Notes under the pieces: model-generated
Told to the model about the DNA's origin: nothing
Seen by the model: the letters and a program-made list of their open reading frames with translations, nothing else
Database searches by the model: none
Assembly (NCBI GenBank): GCA_014904845.1
Contig: MU119650.1
Span: forward strand, 1 to 33,603
Direction of reading: 5' to 3'
From: Acephala macrosclerotiorum
Taxonomy: Eukaryota; Ascomycota; Leotiomycetes; Helotiales; Mollisiaceae
DNA: 33,603 nt
Position numbers and translations under genes: made by a program
Part shown: one piece after another, positions 23,456 to 33,603 of the stretch
How the letters are laid out: each line of letters begins with the position of its first letter
Position numbering within the stretch: the stretch's first letter is position 1

Positions 23456-24230
23456 TTTAATATTAAAAAAAAAACTCGTTCGACGATTTATTAAACGAAT
23501 TAATAATAAACGAAATAATTTTTTTTTATTCGATATATATTTTATTTTGCAAATTTTATAAAAAAAAATTTATAAAATTTTTTAAAGTTTTCAATTTTAA
23601 TAATTTATTTTTATTTCAAATTTCAAATTAAAATAATTATTAAAATTTCGAATTTTATTAAACGTTAAAATCGATAAATTAATAAATTTTTTAATATTTA
23701 AAATAAAAAAATATTTTTTATAAAATTTTATATTATTAAAAAAATATTTTTTAAAATTTTCGTTTTTTATATTTAATTATTACAATCGATTTAATTAATT
23801 TAAATTATTTTATTTAATATATAATTTTAAAATTAAAATAAAATAATTTTAATATTTTAAATATAAACGTATTTTTAATAAAATTTTTATTAAAATTTTT
23901 TTTTTTAAATTTTTAAATTTTTATATTAAATTATTACAATTAATTTTATTAATTATAAATAATTATTAAAAATTACGTAATTAAATTTTTAAATATTTTA
24001 TAATTTAAAATTTTAATATTTAAAATAAAAACGTAATACGATCACTCGTAAATCGATTATATATTAATTCGAAATTACAAAATCGTTAAATTTTTTAATA
24101 AATTAATCAAATTATTATATTTAAATATTTCGTTTGAATTTGAATAAAATCGTTTATTATAAAAAGTATTAATATTATATATATATATATATATAAAATA
24201 TAATATTAATTTTTAAATCGAATAAATAAA
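23456..24230 (+). repeat. Repeat family A, saturated forward copy
   Basis: The head-hairpin remnant at about 23470-23520 keeps CpGs at positions equivalent to those in the preserved hairpin at 31210-31312. Subrepeat remnants follow, then the motif TACGATCACTCGTAAATCG near 24037, which recurs at about 32112. The tail with the AT dinucleotide run ends near 24220. Confidence 0.7.
24175..24196. repeat. TA dinucleotide run
   Basis: About ten TA units lie in the tail of a family A copy. Shorter TA runs stand at the equivalent place in the copies near 29840 and, inverted, near 26405 and 11580. Confidence 0.8.
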
Positions 24231-24740
24231 TATTATTAATAATATTATTTGAGTTTAATAATAAAATATATAATAAAAATTTTTTTAATATATATTATTT
24301 ATTATTTATTTAATTTTAAATTTTAAAATAATATAATTAAATAAAAATAATTAAAATATTATTAAAAAATATTATTAATATTAATATTATAATTAATATT
24401 ATATAATATTTATATACGATTTAAAATATTTTTATTTTTATTTTTAATATATAATTTTAATTTCGAATTTTAATTTAAATAATAAATAATACTATATATT
24501 AATTTTTTAATATTTTAAATAAAAACGTATTTTTAATAAAATTTTAATATTTATTATAAAAAATAATAATTTTTAAATTAAATAATTAATTAATTATATT
24601 TAAATTATAATATTTTATTTTTAAATTTGAAAATTAAATCGAGTTTTTAATTATTAATATATTAATAAACGACGTAAAAATAAATTACGAAATTTAAAAG
24701 TTTTTTATAAATAAATTTTTTATTTTATTTTATTTTATTT
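24231..24740. other. RIP-saturated AT-rich DNA, no gene seen
   Basis: Nearly pure A+T. It includes motifs resembling family A subrepeats (near 24520), but no full copy can be traced. Confidence 0.55.
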
Positions 24741-24744
24741 TATA

Positions 24745-24868
24745 CTACGCTTAGCAATTAATATTAGTTCTTAAAGCGAATGGCTAATTACTTATGCCTG
24801 GCAAGTTGAAAGTTGTATACAGGCGAATGCCTGTCCCAATATTGTCTGAGTAGAAAAGAAAGAATTGC
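24745..24868 (+). repeat. Preserved family A tail motif at left edge of island 2
   Basis: TTAATATTAGTTCTTAAAGC at about 24760 is a little-mutated version of the tail seen at 17830 and 29850. The next hundred bases, up to repeat C, have normal composition but no recognised gene. Confidence 0.5.
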
Positions 24869-25052
24869 CAGTGTTGGAACACTAGTCACGTGTAGCACTA
24901 GGCTGCATTGGGATTAGTCCAAACTGCGCTAGAGTTGAGGTTATATCTTTCAACTCTTGCGCACTTTCTAAAGAATGAACAACGATTACAACAACTTGCA
25001 AAGCATAGGACATAGATCCCTATACTTTGCGTCTGGCCTATTAATAGGTATC
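24869..25052 (-). repeat. Repeat C, inverted copy
   Basis: This is the reverse complement of 18129-18308, with mostly transition differences; 24869-24975 is the best conserved part. Its right end lies within a few bases of the point where GMC oxidoreductase similarity begins (about 25058), so it probably marks the break that removed the N-terminal half of that gene. The minus-strand reading frame at 24898-25236 crosses this junction and is not considered a gene. Confidence 0.7.
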
Positions 25053-25057
25053 CCTGT

Positions 25058-25913
25058 GTAACCGACATGTCCGAGGAACTCACAAATCTCTCGATTCCGG
25101 TCATTGCGGAGCTTCCAGCTGTAGACAAACCCTCCAAGACCATCCTTTCTTCACCATCACACTTCTCTTGAAGCCGGAAGCCAATGTCGGAAACGAAACC
25201 ACAGCCCAAGACCCGGACACTAGTGCCGGTACACAATTGCCTTCTGCCGCTCTCACCCCTGCCATCCTTTCATCTCCAGAATTTGCTGTTCTAGATCCCA
25301 GACTCCAAAAGCCACTCGTTGAATTTGGCGTCAATAACCTACCAATGTCCTGCCCTCTTCCACACCCTGGGGCTCAGGTACTGAGATTCTTCCCTGCCCT
25401 TATGAACTCTCTGTCTTCAGGTACTGTATCGATATCCTCATCCAACCTCTCCGACCCACCAATCATCAACCGAAACTATGGCTCTCATGCATATGATCGT
25501 CGCATCGCGATCGAAGGCATGAAAGCTCTGCTTGACTTCGTCAAAATGGTAAGCTTGGCAAGCATTACTGAAAGATGATTGAGGGACCGAAGTGCGACAG
25601 TGAGAGAGATATCTGAGCGCATTTTAAGGGGAGTGCGCTACCACTATTTCATTTTGGAGGGACATGTAGGATGAGAAGGGGAGAGAAAACGTCGGTTGTG
25701 GATAGGGGCTTCAAGGTTCATGATTTGAAAGTGTTGAGGGTTGCGGATAATGGTATTATGCCGGAATTGATCAATAACCACAGCTAGAGTACCTGCTACT
25801 TGATTGTGAGTACATTCATCTCATTTCCAGAAACGGATTGAAGCCAACTTTCGTTCGTTCGTCAAGGCGAGACTGCTGCAGAGAAGCTTATCAAAGAGCA
25901 CGGAAAAAATTAG
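25058..25913 (+). pseudogene. GMC oxidoreductase, C-terminal part, truncated and broken
   Basis: The order of motifs is that of the C-terminal half of a fungal GMC (glucose-methanol-choline) flavoenzyme: DMSEELTNLSIPVIAELPAV, then QTLQDHP, LSSGTVSISSSNLSDPPIIN (the substrate-domain signature), YDRRIAIEGMKALLDFVKM, HFGGTCRM with one active-site histidine, VVDRGFKVHDLKVLRVADNG, INNHS and finally ETAAEKLIKEHGKN before the stop at 25911-25913. The FAD-binding N-terminal half is absent. Breaks: a one-base loss at about 25124, another near 25574, TGA at 25614-25616 and TAG at 25785-25787, the last fitting CAG changed by C-to-T. A 61-bp intron beginning GTGAGT at about 25808 probably precedes the final exon, but its 3' junction is one base out of frame. 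The stretch between QDHP and the substrate-domain signature is shorter than usual. The former substrate (an alcohol, sugar or metabolite intermediate) is unknown. Confidence 0.85.
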
Positions 25914-26265
25914 AAGTGGTATCATAATCAGAATTCGTGATAAAAGGAAGCGCAACTGCCTTTCCTGCAAAGCAACAGTTGAATCTTTCCGTCACTTCTC
26001 CTTCCCCAATGCACTAAGTTCTCCTACCGATAAACGGGCAACGCTGCTTCCAGAGGGCAGTCACCATTTCATGTTCGTCTTCATTCCCCTTTCGTCGATC
26101 ATGAATACTACACGATGGTAGTAATCTTATAACCAAGAGCGCAATTCTTAAGGAATCACAACTCTTGAATCTCTGACCGCTTCCCGATTCAGCGTTCTGC
26201 AGCTGCCGCTGCCAAACCAAGATCGTAATTGTGATTATAACCACGAGACTTGTAGTAAACTAGAA
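25914..26265. other. Downstream of the GMC remnant, no supported gene
   Basis: Normal composition up to about 26260. A minus-strand frame at 26014-26244 has no recognisable family features and is probably chance. The stretch may include the old 3' end of the GMC gene. Confidence 0.45.
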
Positions 26266-26329
26266 CTTTAATATTTGAATAATCGAGATCCCGCTTAAAA
26301 TTATACCTTTATTAAAATACCATCTCTAT

Positions 26330-27430
26330 TAAAATTCCACTTTTCGTAAAACTTTTAATAATTATTATTATTTGTTCGATTTAAAAATTAATATTAATTT
26401 TTTTATATGTATATAATATTAATATTTTTAATATATAAGCGATTTTACTAAAATTTAATCGACGTATTTAAATAAAGCGATTTGATTGGTTTATTAAAGA
26501 TTTAATAATAAAAGTAATTACGTAATAATTTCAAATTAATATATAATTAATTTAATAAAAAATATTAAAATATTAAAATTTTAATTTACGTATAATCGTA
26601 TTACGTTTATAATTATAATATATTAATTAATTCAAATTATATAAAATTTATAAATAAATTGAAATTTAATTAAATATCGTTAAATTTTAAATTTTAAACG
26701 ATTTTATTAATTTGTTATTATGTAAATTAATAAAATATAATCGTATTTAATTAAAATCGTAATTATAAAAATTTTAAATATATTTTTATTTTAAATATTA
26801 AAATCGATAATCGTTTTTTTCAACGAAAAATATTAAAACTTTTTAAATGCGTTTTTGTTTTAAATATTAAATATTTTTATAATTATATAATTTTTAAAAT
26901 TATATATTAAATAAAACAATTTAAATTAATTATATCGATCGTAATAATTTAATATAAAAAACGAGATTTTTAAAATGTTTTTTTTTAATATAAAATTTTT
27001 AAAAGTTTTTTAAAAAAAATTTCTTTGATAAATAATTTTTTATAATCGATTAAATCGATCGTAATAATTTAATATAAAACGAGAATTTTAAATTTTTTTT
27101 TTTTAATAATATAAAACTTCGTAAAAAATACGTTTTTATTTTAAATATTAAAAAGTTTATTAATTTATCGATTTTATTATTTAATAAAATTTTAAATTAT
27201 TATTTTATTTTAATAATTATATTAATTTTAAATATTTATAAAACGTTAAAATTAAAAGTTTTTAATTTGAAATTTAAAATAAAAATAAATTACTAAAATC
27301 GAAAACTTTATAATTCTTTATAAAAACGTTTTTACGAAATTTACGAAATAAAATATATATTGAATATTAAAAAAAAAATTTATTTATTATTAATTCGTTT
27401 AATAAATCGTCGAACGAAATTTTTTTTTTG
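26330..27430 (-). repeat. Repeat family A, reverse copy
   Basis: Its tail (about 26365-26420) faces island 2, subrepeat remnants lie at 26830-27240, and the head-hairpin remnant is at about 27350-27420. It matches 11516-12665 in the same orientation but is slightly less mutated. With the forward tail at 24745, family A tails flank island 2 on both sides in inverted orientation. Confidence 0.65.
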
Positions 27431-28460
27431 AAATAAAAAAATATTTTATTAATAATATAAATAAATATTTTTAAAAATAAAATTAATTTTATATATAATA
27501 TTTAAATAATAATAATATATTATTAATATTTTAATAAAAAAATATATATTTATTTTAAATTTCGAATTTAAAATAATTTTATTAAAATTAATTAAAATAT
27601 TTAAATATAATAATTTAATTAATTTATTAAAAATTCGATGATTTTATAATTTTAAAATTATATATTAATTAAATCGATTATAATAATTTAATATAAAAAA
27701 CGAAAATTTTAAAAAATATTTTTTAATATAAATTTTTAAAAATACGTTTTTATTTAAAATATTAAAATTTAATTATATAATTATATAATTTTTAATAAAT
27801 ATATTAATAAATTTTAATTTAATTTGTTTTAAATATAATTAAATCGATTGAAAAATTATTATTAAAATTATTAAATTTAAAATATTAATTATTTTATTAA
27901 ATTTAAATTTTTAAAAATAATACGATTTAAAATATTTTTAAATTAATAAATAAAAATTTTATAAAATAAAACGTATATTGAAATTTTTTAAATTTAAAAT
28001 TATATTAATATATTTTTAATAAAAAATATTAAAATCTTTATTTTAAATTTTATAATAATATATTTTAATATATATATAATAAAATTAATTAAAAATTTTA
28101 AAATAAAATTTTATAATATAAAAAATTTTATATATAAAATTTTAAATAATTTAATTTTAAATTTATTAAATATTTTATATTTATAAATTTATTTAAAAAA
28201 TTTAAAAAATTTAATAAATAACGTTTTAAATCAAAATAATATATTAAATTGATTATTAATAAAATTTTATATTTAATTAAATATAAAATTAAAAATTAAA
28301 AAAAAACTTTTAATAAAAAAATTTTAATATAAAATTTTATAATAAATATATTCTTATTTTAATTATTAAAATTATTTTATAATTATACAATTTTTAAAAA
28401 AGAATTTAAAATATTTTTTTTTTAAAAAGTTATATATTAAATAAATTAATTATAATAATT
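27431..28460. repeat. AT-rich DNA containing repeat D copy 1
   Basis: Saturated DNA without genes. The part at about 27990-28275 matches 30330-30680 and 31050-31195 in the same orientation, including the shared TATATATAAAATTTTAAATA motif near 28130 and 30474. It lies just upstream of a family A head, as the copy at 31050 does, and may belong to the same larger unit. Confidence 0.55.
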
Positions 28461-28462
28461 AA

Positions 28463-29890
28463 AAATGCTTCTTTCTTTACTCGACGCACATTTTGCTTTG
28501 CAAGCCTCGCAAAAGCGCTTTTGCGAAGAACTACAAAGTCTTCGACTTTAATAATTTACTCTTATTTTAAGTTTCAAGTCAAAAGCTCTTAATTTGAGCG
28601 TTTTATAAGCGCTTGAAGTTGGTATAGTTATTGAGATAGTGTTTGAGATTCTGCCGAGCGGTGAAGCTGATAAGCTGATAAGCTCTTTAGTGCCTAAAGC
28701 AAAGACTCAGTTACTACGGAGCTTTATTACTAGAGACATTCCCTGGGACTCCCGTCTCTTATATTGAGATACTACAATCGATTCAATCCATTTAAATTAC
28801 TTTCTTTAGTATATAATTCCAGGGAAAGACCCCCTGAAACTCCTCTTGAGAGTTGCGCAGCTATAAAGCTAGACTCCGGCGTTTTATTGCCTTAGTGCCC
28901 TAGGCAGAAACGCACTTCCAGTAGAGCATTACACCAGGGGGACACCCTCTAAAACCCCCGTCTTTATATTCAATTACTACGATCAATTCAATCGACTTAA
29001 ATTACTTTACTTAGTATATAATTCCAGGGAGAGACCTCTTGAGACTTCCTTTCGAGAGTTGCGCAGTTGTAGAAATATCCAGTACTTAAGTACCTTAGCG
29101 CCTTAGGCAGGAACGCACTTCTTGCAGAGCCTCACACCAGAAGAACACTCCCTAGGACCCCCGTCTCTTATATTGAGTTACTACGATCAATTCAATCCAT
29201 TTAAATCATTTTCTTCGATATATAATTCCAGGGGAAGATCCTTTGAGACTTCTCTTGAGAGCTGCGCAACTATTCCAACATTTAAGTGCCTTGGTGCCTT
29301 AGGCATAAACGCACTTCCAGCAATGCCTTATACCAAGAAGATACTTCTAGGACTCTCGTTTCTTATATTAAGTTTACTACGATCGATTTAATTAATTTAG
29401 ATTATTTTACTTAGTATATAATTTTAAAAAAATATTTTTTAAAATTTTCTTTAAAAATTGCGCAATTATAACAATATTTAATATTTAAAATAAAAACGTA
29501 TTAAAAAAAGTTTTACGATTATTATTTTTATTGATTTGTATAATAACGAATTAATATAATCGTTTAAAATTTAAAATTTAATAATATTTAATTGAATTTC
29601 AATTTATTTATAAATTTTATATAAATTTTATTAATAAATAATTTTTAATTATAATTGTAATATAAATTAAAATTTTAATATTGTTTATTAAATCGATTAT
29701 ATATTGATTCGAAATTATTACGTAATTATTTTTATTACAAAATTTTTAATTAATTAATCAAATTACTTTATTTGAATATTTTAATTAAATTTAAATAAAA
29801 TTATTTATTGTAAAAAGTATTAATATTACGTATATATAAAAAAATTAATATTAATTTTTAAATCGAACAAATAAATATAAAAAACAAATA
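28463..29890 (+). repeat. Repeat family A, partly preserved forward copy
   Basis: The head reads ACTCGACGCACATTTTGC near 28480, as in the copy at 31298. A decayed hairpin (28495-28530), the hairpin-forming AAAGTCTTCGACTTT and a subrepeat array follow. From about 29400 the copy is saturated and can be followed through 29520-29720 to the tail near 29870. There is no coding potential; the short frame at 29122-29391 runs through subrepeats. Confidence 0.75.
28690..29520 (+). repeat. Tandem array of about 200-bp subrepeats
   Basis: The recurring word CGCACTT starts at 28911, 29114 and 29310 (spacings 203 and 196), with degraded counterparts near 28706 and 29496. Each unit contains a TGCC..GGCA palindrome, CCAGGG/CCCTGG-type inverted pairs, ACTACGATCAATTCAAT and a TAGTATATAATTCCAGGG-like stretch. 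The later units are progressively more AT-mutated. Confidence 0.8.
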
Positions 29891-29983
29891 TTAACAAATT
29901 TAATTTTATTAAATATAATTAAATCGATTAATAAATTATTATTGAATTTATTAAATTAATTTAAATTAAAATAATAAATTTCA

Positions 29984-30022
29984 CGTTTAAAACGTTTAAA
30001 GCGTTTAAAGCGTTTGATTTAA
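29984..30022. repeat. Nine-base minisatellite
   Basis: Units of GTTTAAAAC/GTTTAAAGC are repeated about four times. Related GTTTAAAA/ATTTAAAA strings occur at about 30535-30577 and 30907-30963. Confidence 0.65.
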
Positions 30023-30329
30023 ATTGATTAAAATATATAAATTTAAAATATTAATTTTTTAAACGAAAAATATTAAAACTTTCAATTATATACGTATATT
30101 TTCAATATTGTAATTAATTATTAAATGTTTTATTTTATTTTATTTTACTCGATTCTATACGTAGAATATTATACGTTAATTGTTTTACGAAAATTAAACT
30201 TTCGAAAATAATGCGATTTAAATTATATTTAAAATTTAAAATAAAAATTTCGTAAAATAAAATGTTTATTAAAAAATTTTTAAATTAAAAATTTTAAAAT
30301 TTTAAATTTAAAATACAATTATAATAATT

Positions 30330-30680
30330 TAATTAAATTTAAAATTATATTAATTTATTTTAACGAAAAATATTAAAAATTTTATATTTGAACTTTGTAA
30401 TAATATATTTTAATACGCGTTCGATAAAATTAATTAAAATTTTTAAAATAAAATTTTATAATATAAAAATTTTTATATATAAAATTTTAAATAATTTAAT
30501 TTTAAATTTATTAAACATTTTAATTTTAATATATTTAAAGTATTTAAAACGTTTAAAATATTTAAAACTCGTTTAAATAAATAATTTTAAATTAATTACA
30601 ATTTAATAAATTTAATAAATAACGTTTTAAATTAAAATTAAATTTAATAAAAAATAATATATTAATTTGATTATTAATAA
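30330..30680 (+). repeat. Repeat D copy 2
   Basis: This matches 27990-28275 and 31050-31195 in the same orientation, keeping the ATACGCGTT word at about 30413 that the third copy has at 31132. The short plus-strand frame at 30388-30576 lies inside this repeat and is made almost only of I, L, N, K and Y, so it is not a gene. Confidence 0.6.
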
Positions 30681-31049
30681 ATTTTCGATTAAATTAAAAT
30701 TTGTCGATAAAATTTTTATTATATATTTTTATTTTAAATATTATAAAATTTAAAATAAAATAAATTATTAAAATCGAAAAAAATATTTTATATTAATTTT
30801 AATATTTTTATAATATTAATATAAATATATTTTTATTTCGTTTTTCGATTAAATAATATTTTATAAATATATTTTTATTTAATAATTTAATAAAAATTTT
30901 ATATTTAAAACGTTTAAAATATTTAAAATATTTAAAATCGTTTAAAATATTTAAAACGTTTAAATTGAATTAATTAAAATATATAAATTTAAAATATTAA
31001 AATGTTTAATTAAAAATTTAAAATTTAAAATATAATTATATTAATTCAA

Positions 31050-31195
31050 TTCAATTTAAAATTATATTAATATATTTTAATAAAAAATATTAAAAAATTT
31101 TATATTTAAATTTTATAATAAAATATTTTAATACGCGTTTAATAAAATTAATTAAAATTTTTATAATAATTTTTTTAATATAAAATTTAAAATAA
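31050..31195 (+). repeat. Repeat D copy 3 (partial)
   Basis: The stretch runs parallel to 30330-30450 and ends at the hairpin that begins at 31210. Confidence 0.55.
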
Positions 31196-31209
31196 TTCGA
31201 TTTAAATTT

Positions 31210-31312
31210 AAAATGTGCGTCGAGTATTGAAAGAAAAAATCCGTTCGCCGCCGACTCGCAAGCGAGCCAATCAGTCGACGGGCTTTTTCTTTCAATACTC
31301 GACGCACATTTT
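31210..31312. repeat. Long inverted repeat at the head of a family A copy
   Basis: The arms 31210-31238 and 31284-31312 are perfect 29-base complements around a 45-base GC-rich spacer. The spacer starts with four more pairing bases (31241-31244 with 31278-31281) and holds the inner CTCGCAAGCGAG hairpin. RIP-decayed versions of the whole structure are recognisable at 12590-12640, 12820-12870, 23470-23520 and 27350-27420, so it belongs to the element. Confidence 0.9.
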
Positions 31313-33510
31313 GCTCCGCAGGCCTCGCAAGGGCGCTCCTGCGGAGGGCTTCAAAGTCTTCGACTTTAGTAATATACTTTTATTTCAAGTTTCAAGTTAA
31401 AAGCTCTTAATTTGAGCGTTTTATAAGCATTTGAATTATTACGGTAGAGTAGTAGTTCGAGATTCTGCCGGGCGGTGAGCCGATAAGCTGATAAGCTCCT
31501 TAGTGCCTAAGGCAGAAACGCACTGCGAAGCCTCATATTACCAGGGAACACCCCCTGGGACCCCCATCTCTTATATTGAGTTACTACAATCGATTTAATC
31601 AATTTGGATTACTCTACTTAGTATATAATTCTAGGGAAGGACCCCCTAGGACCCCCCTTAAATGCTGCGCAGCTATAGAGTTAATAAGAGTAGGATTTTA
31701 GTGTGCCAGCATTTCGATGCCTAAGGCAGAAACGCACTTTCAAGGTTTTACACCAGAGAGACACTCTTTGGGACTTCTGTCTTATATCTAACTACTACGA
31801 TTAATTCAATTGATTATAAAGAGTTATTTACTAGGGGAACACTCTCTGGGACTCCCGTTGAGAACTGCGCAACTGAAATAAAAATTTTGGTGTTTTTACA
31901 GTTTAAGACTTTAATATTTAAAGCAAATACGCATTTAAGAGTTTTGCGATCGCTATTTTTACTAAGTGCGATTATATTTTATTGATTTGCGCAACAACGG
32001 ATTAATAAAAGCACTTAAAAACTTAAAATCTAACGGTATTTAATTAAGTTTCAATTTATTTATAAGTTTTATATGATTTGAATTAATTGATATATTATAA
32101 TTATAAGCGTAGTACGATCGCTCGTAAATCGAGATTTTAATATTTTTTATCGAATCGATTGTATATTAATTCGAAATTACGAAATTACAAAATTCTTTAA
32201 TAAATCAATTAAATTTAGTATTGTTATTATTATTATTATTATTGAATTTATAATTCGTAGTAATCGTTAAATTATAAAATTATTTTAATTATTATATTAA
32301 TTAATTAAAAAATTAAATAATTATTTTTTTCGTTTTAATAATAATATTTTCGTATTTTTATATTTTTGTATATTTTTATAATCGTTTTTTAAAGAATATT
32401 ACTCGCGTAATACTTTATAATAATTTTATTTTTATTATATTTCGTATTCGCAATTTCGTATTTTTGTTTTTTTCGTATTTTTTTAAATCAAATTAATTTA
32501 TTTTCGTAAATTAAATATATAAAATTTTTAATATAATTTAATAAAATTCGTTAATTATTATTAATTTGTATTTCGTATTTATTTTTTTTATTAATTTAAT
32601 TTATAATATTCGTATTATCGATTTTTTTTAAAAATTTATTTAATTAATTTTATAATTTAATCGTTTTAAATTATTTAATATTTCGTATTTATAATTTTAA
32701 ATTGTTTTTTATTAAAAAAACGTATAATAAATAAATAATTCGAATTAAAATTTAATTATATATTTATTTTTTCGTACAAGAATTTATACATTAAAAAATA
32801 TTTTTTATTTTATATTTATTTATTAAAATAAATAATATATATTATTTTTATATTATATTTAAATTTGATTTTCAATTTTTTATAAAATTTTAATATTATA
32901 TTATTGAATTTTTTTTCGCGTTTTTTATATTTATATTTAATTATTAAATTATTTATTTAAATATGTAATATTTGATTTAATTTATTAAATTTTATAAATA
33001 TATATTTGATTTTTTTGTATTTAAATTGATTTTTTTTAATCGTTTTAATTTTAATATTTTATTTTCGTATTATAATAAAAATATATTTAAATTTTCTAAA
33101 AAATAAAAATAAAAATTTTATTTTATTATATATTTTTATTATATAAAAAGTTTTTTTTTTAAAAAAAAAATAATATATATATTAAATAATTTATATTATT
33201 ATATTTATAATATAAATTATTATTTTTTTATTGATTTATATTTTATAATATTTTTTATAATTTTTATTATTATGATTTTTTTGTATAATTATTATAATTT
33301 ATTTTTTTTTTAAATTTAAAAATTTTTATTTATTAAAAAAATATTTATTTATATTTTATATTTATAAATTTGAATTTATTATATTTTTTTTATAAATATA
33401 TTATATAAAATAATATTTAATTAATTAATTTTTTTTGGATATTTTTTTAAAATAAATTTTTATATTTAATATTTTTAATTTATAATTTAAAATCGAATTT
33501 AATATAATTT
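31284..33510 (+). repeat. Repeat family A, best preserved forward copy
   Basis: The copy is nearly normal in composition to about 31880 and saturated after about 32150. The order is the head hairpin, a second hairpin, AAAGTCTTCGACTTT (31353-31367), subrepeats with CGCA words at 31519, 31733 and 31929, then GTACGATCGCTCGTAAATCG near 32110. The part 32030-33510 is the uninterrupted counterpart of 13450-14210 plus 15561-15810. No protein is encoded; the frame at 31215-31400 crosses the hairpin. Confidence 0.7.
31314..31346. repeat. GC-rich hairpin inside family A
   Basis: CTCCGCAGG (31314-31322) pairs with CCTGCGGAG (31338-31346) around a 15-base loop. The copy near 28495 keeps the shape with C-to-T changes in both arms. 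Confidence 0.85.
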
Positions 33511-33603
33511 TTTTGGTTTTATTTAATATTATATTTAAATATTTAAAAAAAAAATTTTACGAATTAATTTTTTTTATTTTATTTTTTTTTTTAAATTTTT
33601 TTT
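33511..33603. other. AT-rich DNA at window end
   Basis: Saturated A+T with nothing recognisable; the repeat may continue beyond the window. Confidence 0.6.

Noticed and set aside
24898..25334. Two minus-strand frames
   Set aside because: They cross the repeat C/GMC junction or mirror the GMC coding strand, and have no recognisable features.
25549..25574. Possible intron starting GTAAGC after the FVKM codons of the GMC remnant
   Set aside because: The next in-frame sequence starts only 26 bases later, too short for a spliced intron; a one-base loss explains the frame change better.
30388..30576. 62-codon plus-strand frame
   Set aside because: Lies in a saturated repeat D copy and has low-complexity composition.

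Overview
The window looks like nuclear DNA of a filamentous ascomycete (Pezizomycotina). About three quarters is extremely A+T-rich and carries no credible gene. It is made of old repeat copies whose differences from better preserved copies are almost all C-to-T and G-to-A transitions, the footprint of repeat-induced point mutation (RIP). Embedded in it are two islands of ordinary base composition (about 18.2-22.7 kb and 24.75-26.25 kb) and a few partly preserved repeat copies. Short introns (about 50-65 bp) and enzyme families typical of fungal secondary metabolism support a fungal origin.

Layout: 1-7.45 kb is AT-rich with a milder patch at 3.4-4.0 kb. From 7.46 to 17.9 kb there are nested repeats: a large inverted repeat (arms about 7.46-8.05 and 9.7-10.26 kb) around a copy of repeat family B (8.70-9.48 kb), copies of repeat family A in both orientations, and a second preserved B copy (14.82-15.56 kb) next to a RIP-saturated one. 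Island 1 carries repeat C, an apparently intact gene for a secreted FAD-dependent oxidoreductase of the beta-cyclopiazonate dehydrogenase-like type (18769-20196, +), a broken O-methyltransferase gene facing it (20488-21739, -) and a small orphan ORF. Island 2 carries an inverted copy of repeat C directly abutting the C-terminal part of a broken GMC oxidoreductase gene (25058-25913, +). From 26.3 kb to the end lie further family A copies, two of which (from 28.46 and 31.21 kb) still show their head hairpins and arrays of about 200-bp subrepeats.

The FAD oxidoreductase, O-methyltransferase and GMC oxidoreductase are all tailoring-type enzymes, so the islands may be remains of a secondary-metabolite cluster broken up by transposons and RIP. 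No backbone synthase, transporter or regulator is visible, so this is only an inference. The most unusual signal is mutational: in saturated DNA the surviving C and G sit mostly in CpG, as if the mutator attacked CpA, CpT and CpC but largely spared CpG. All repeat boundaries were found by reading and are approximate.
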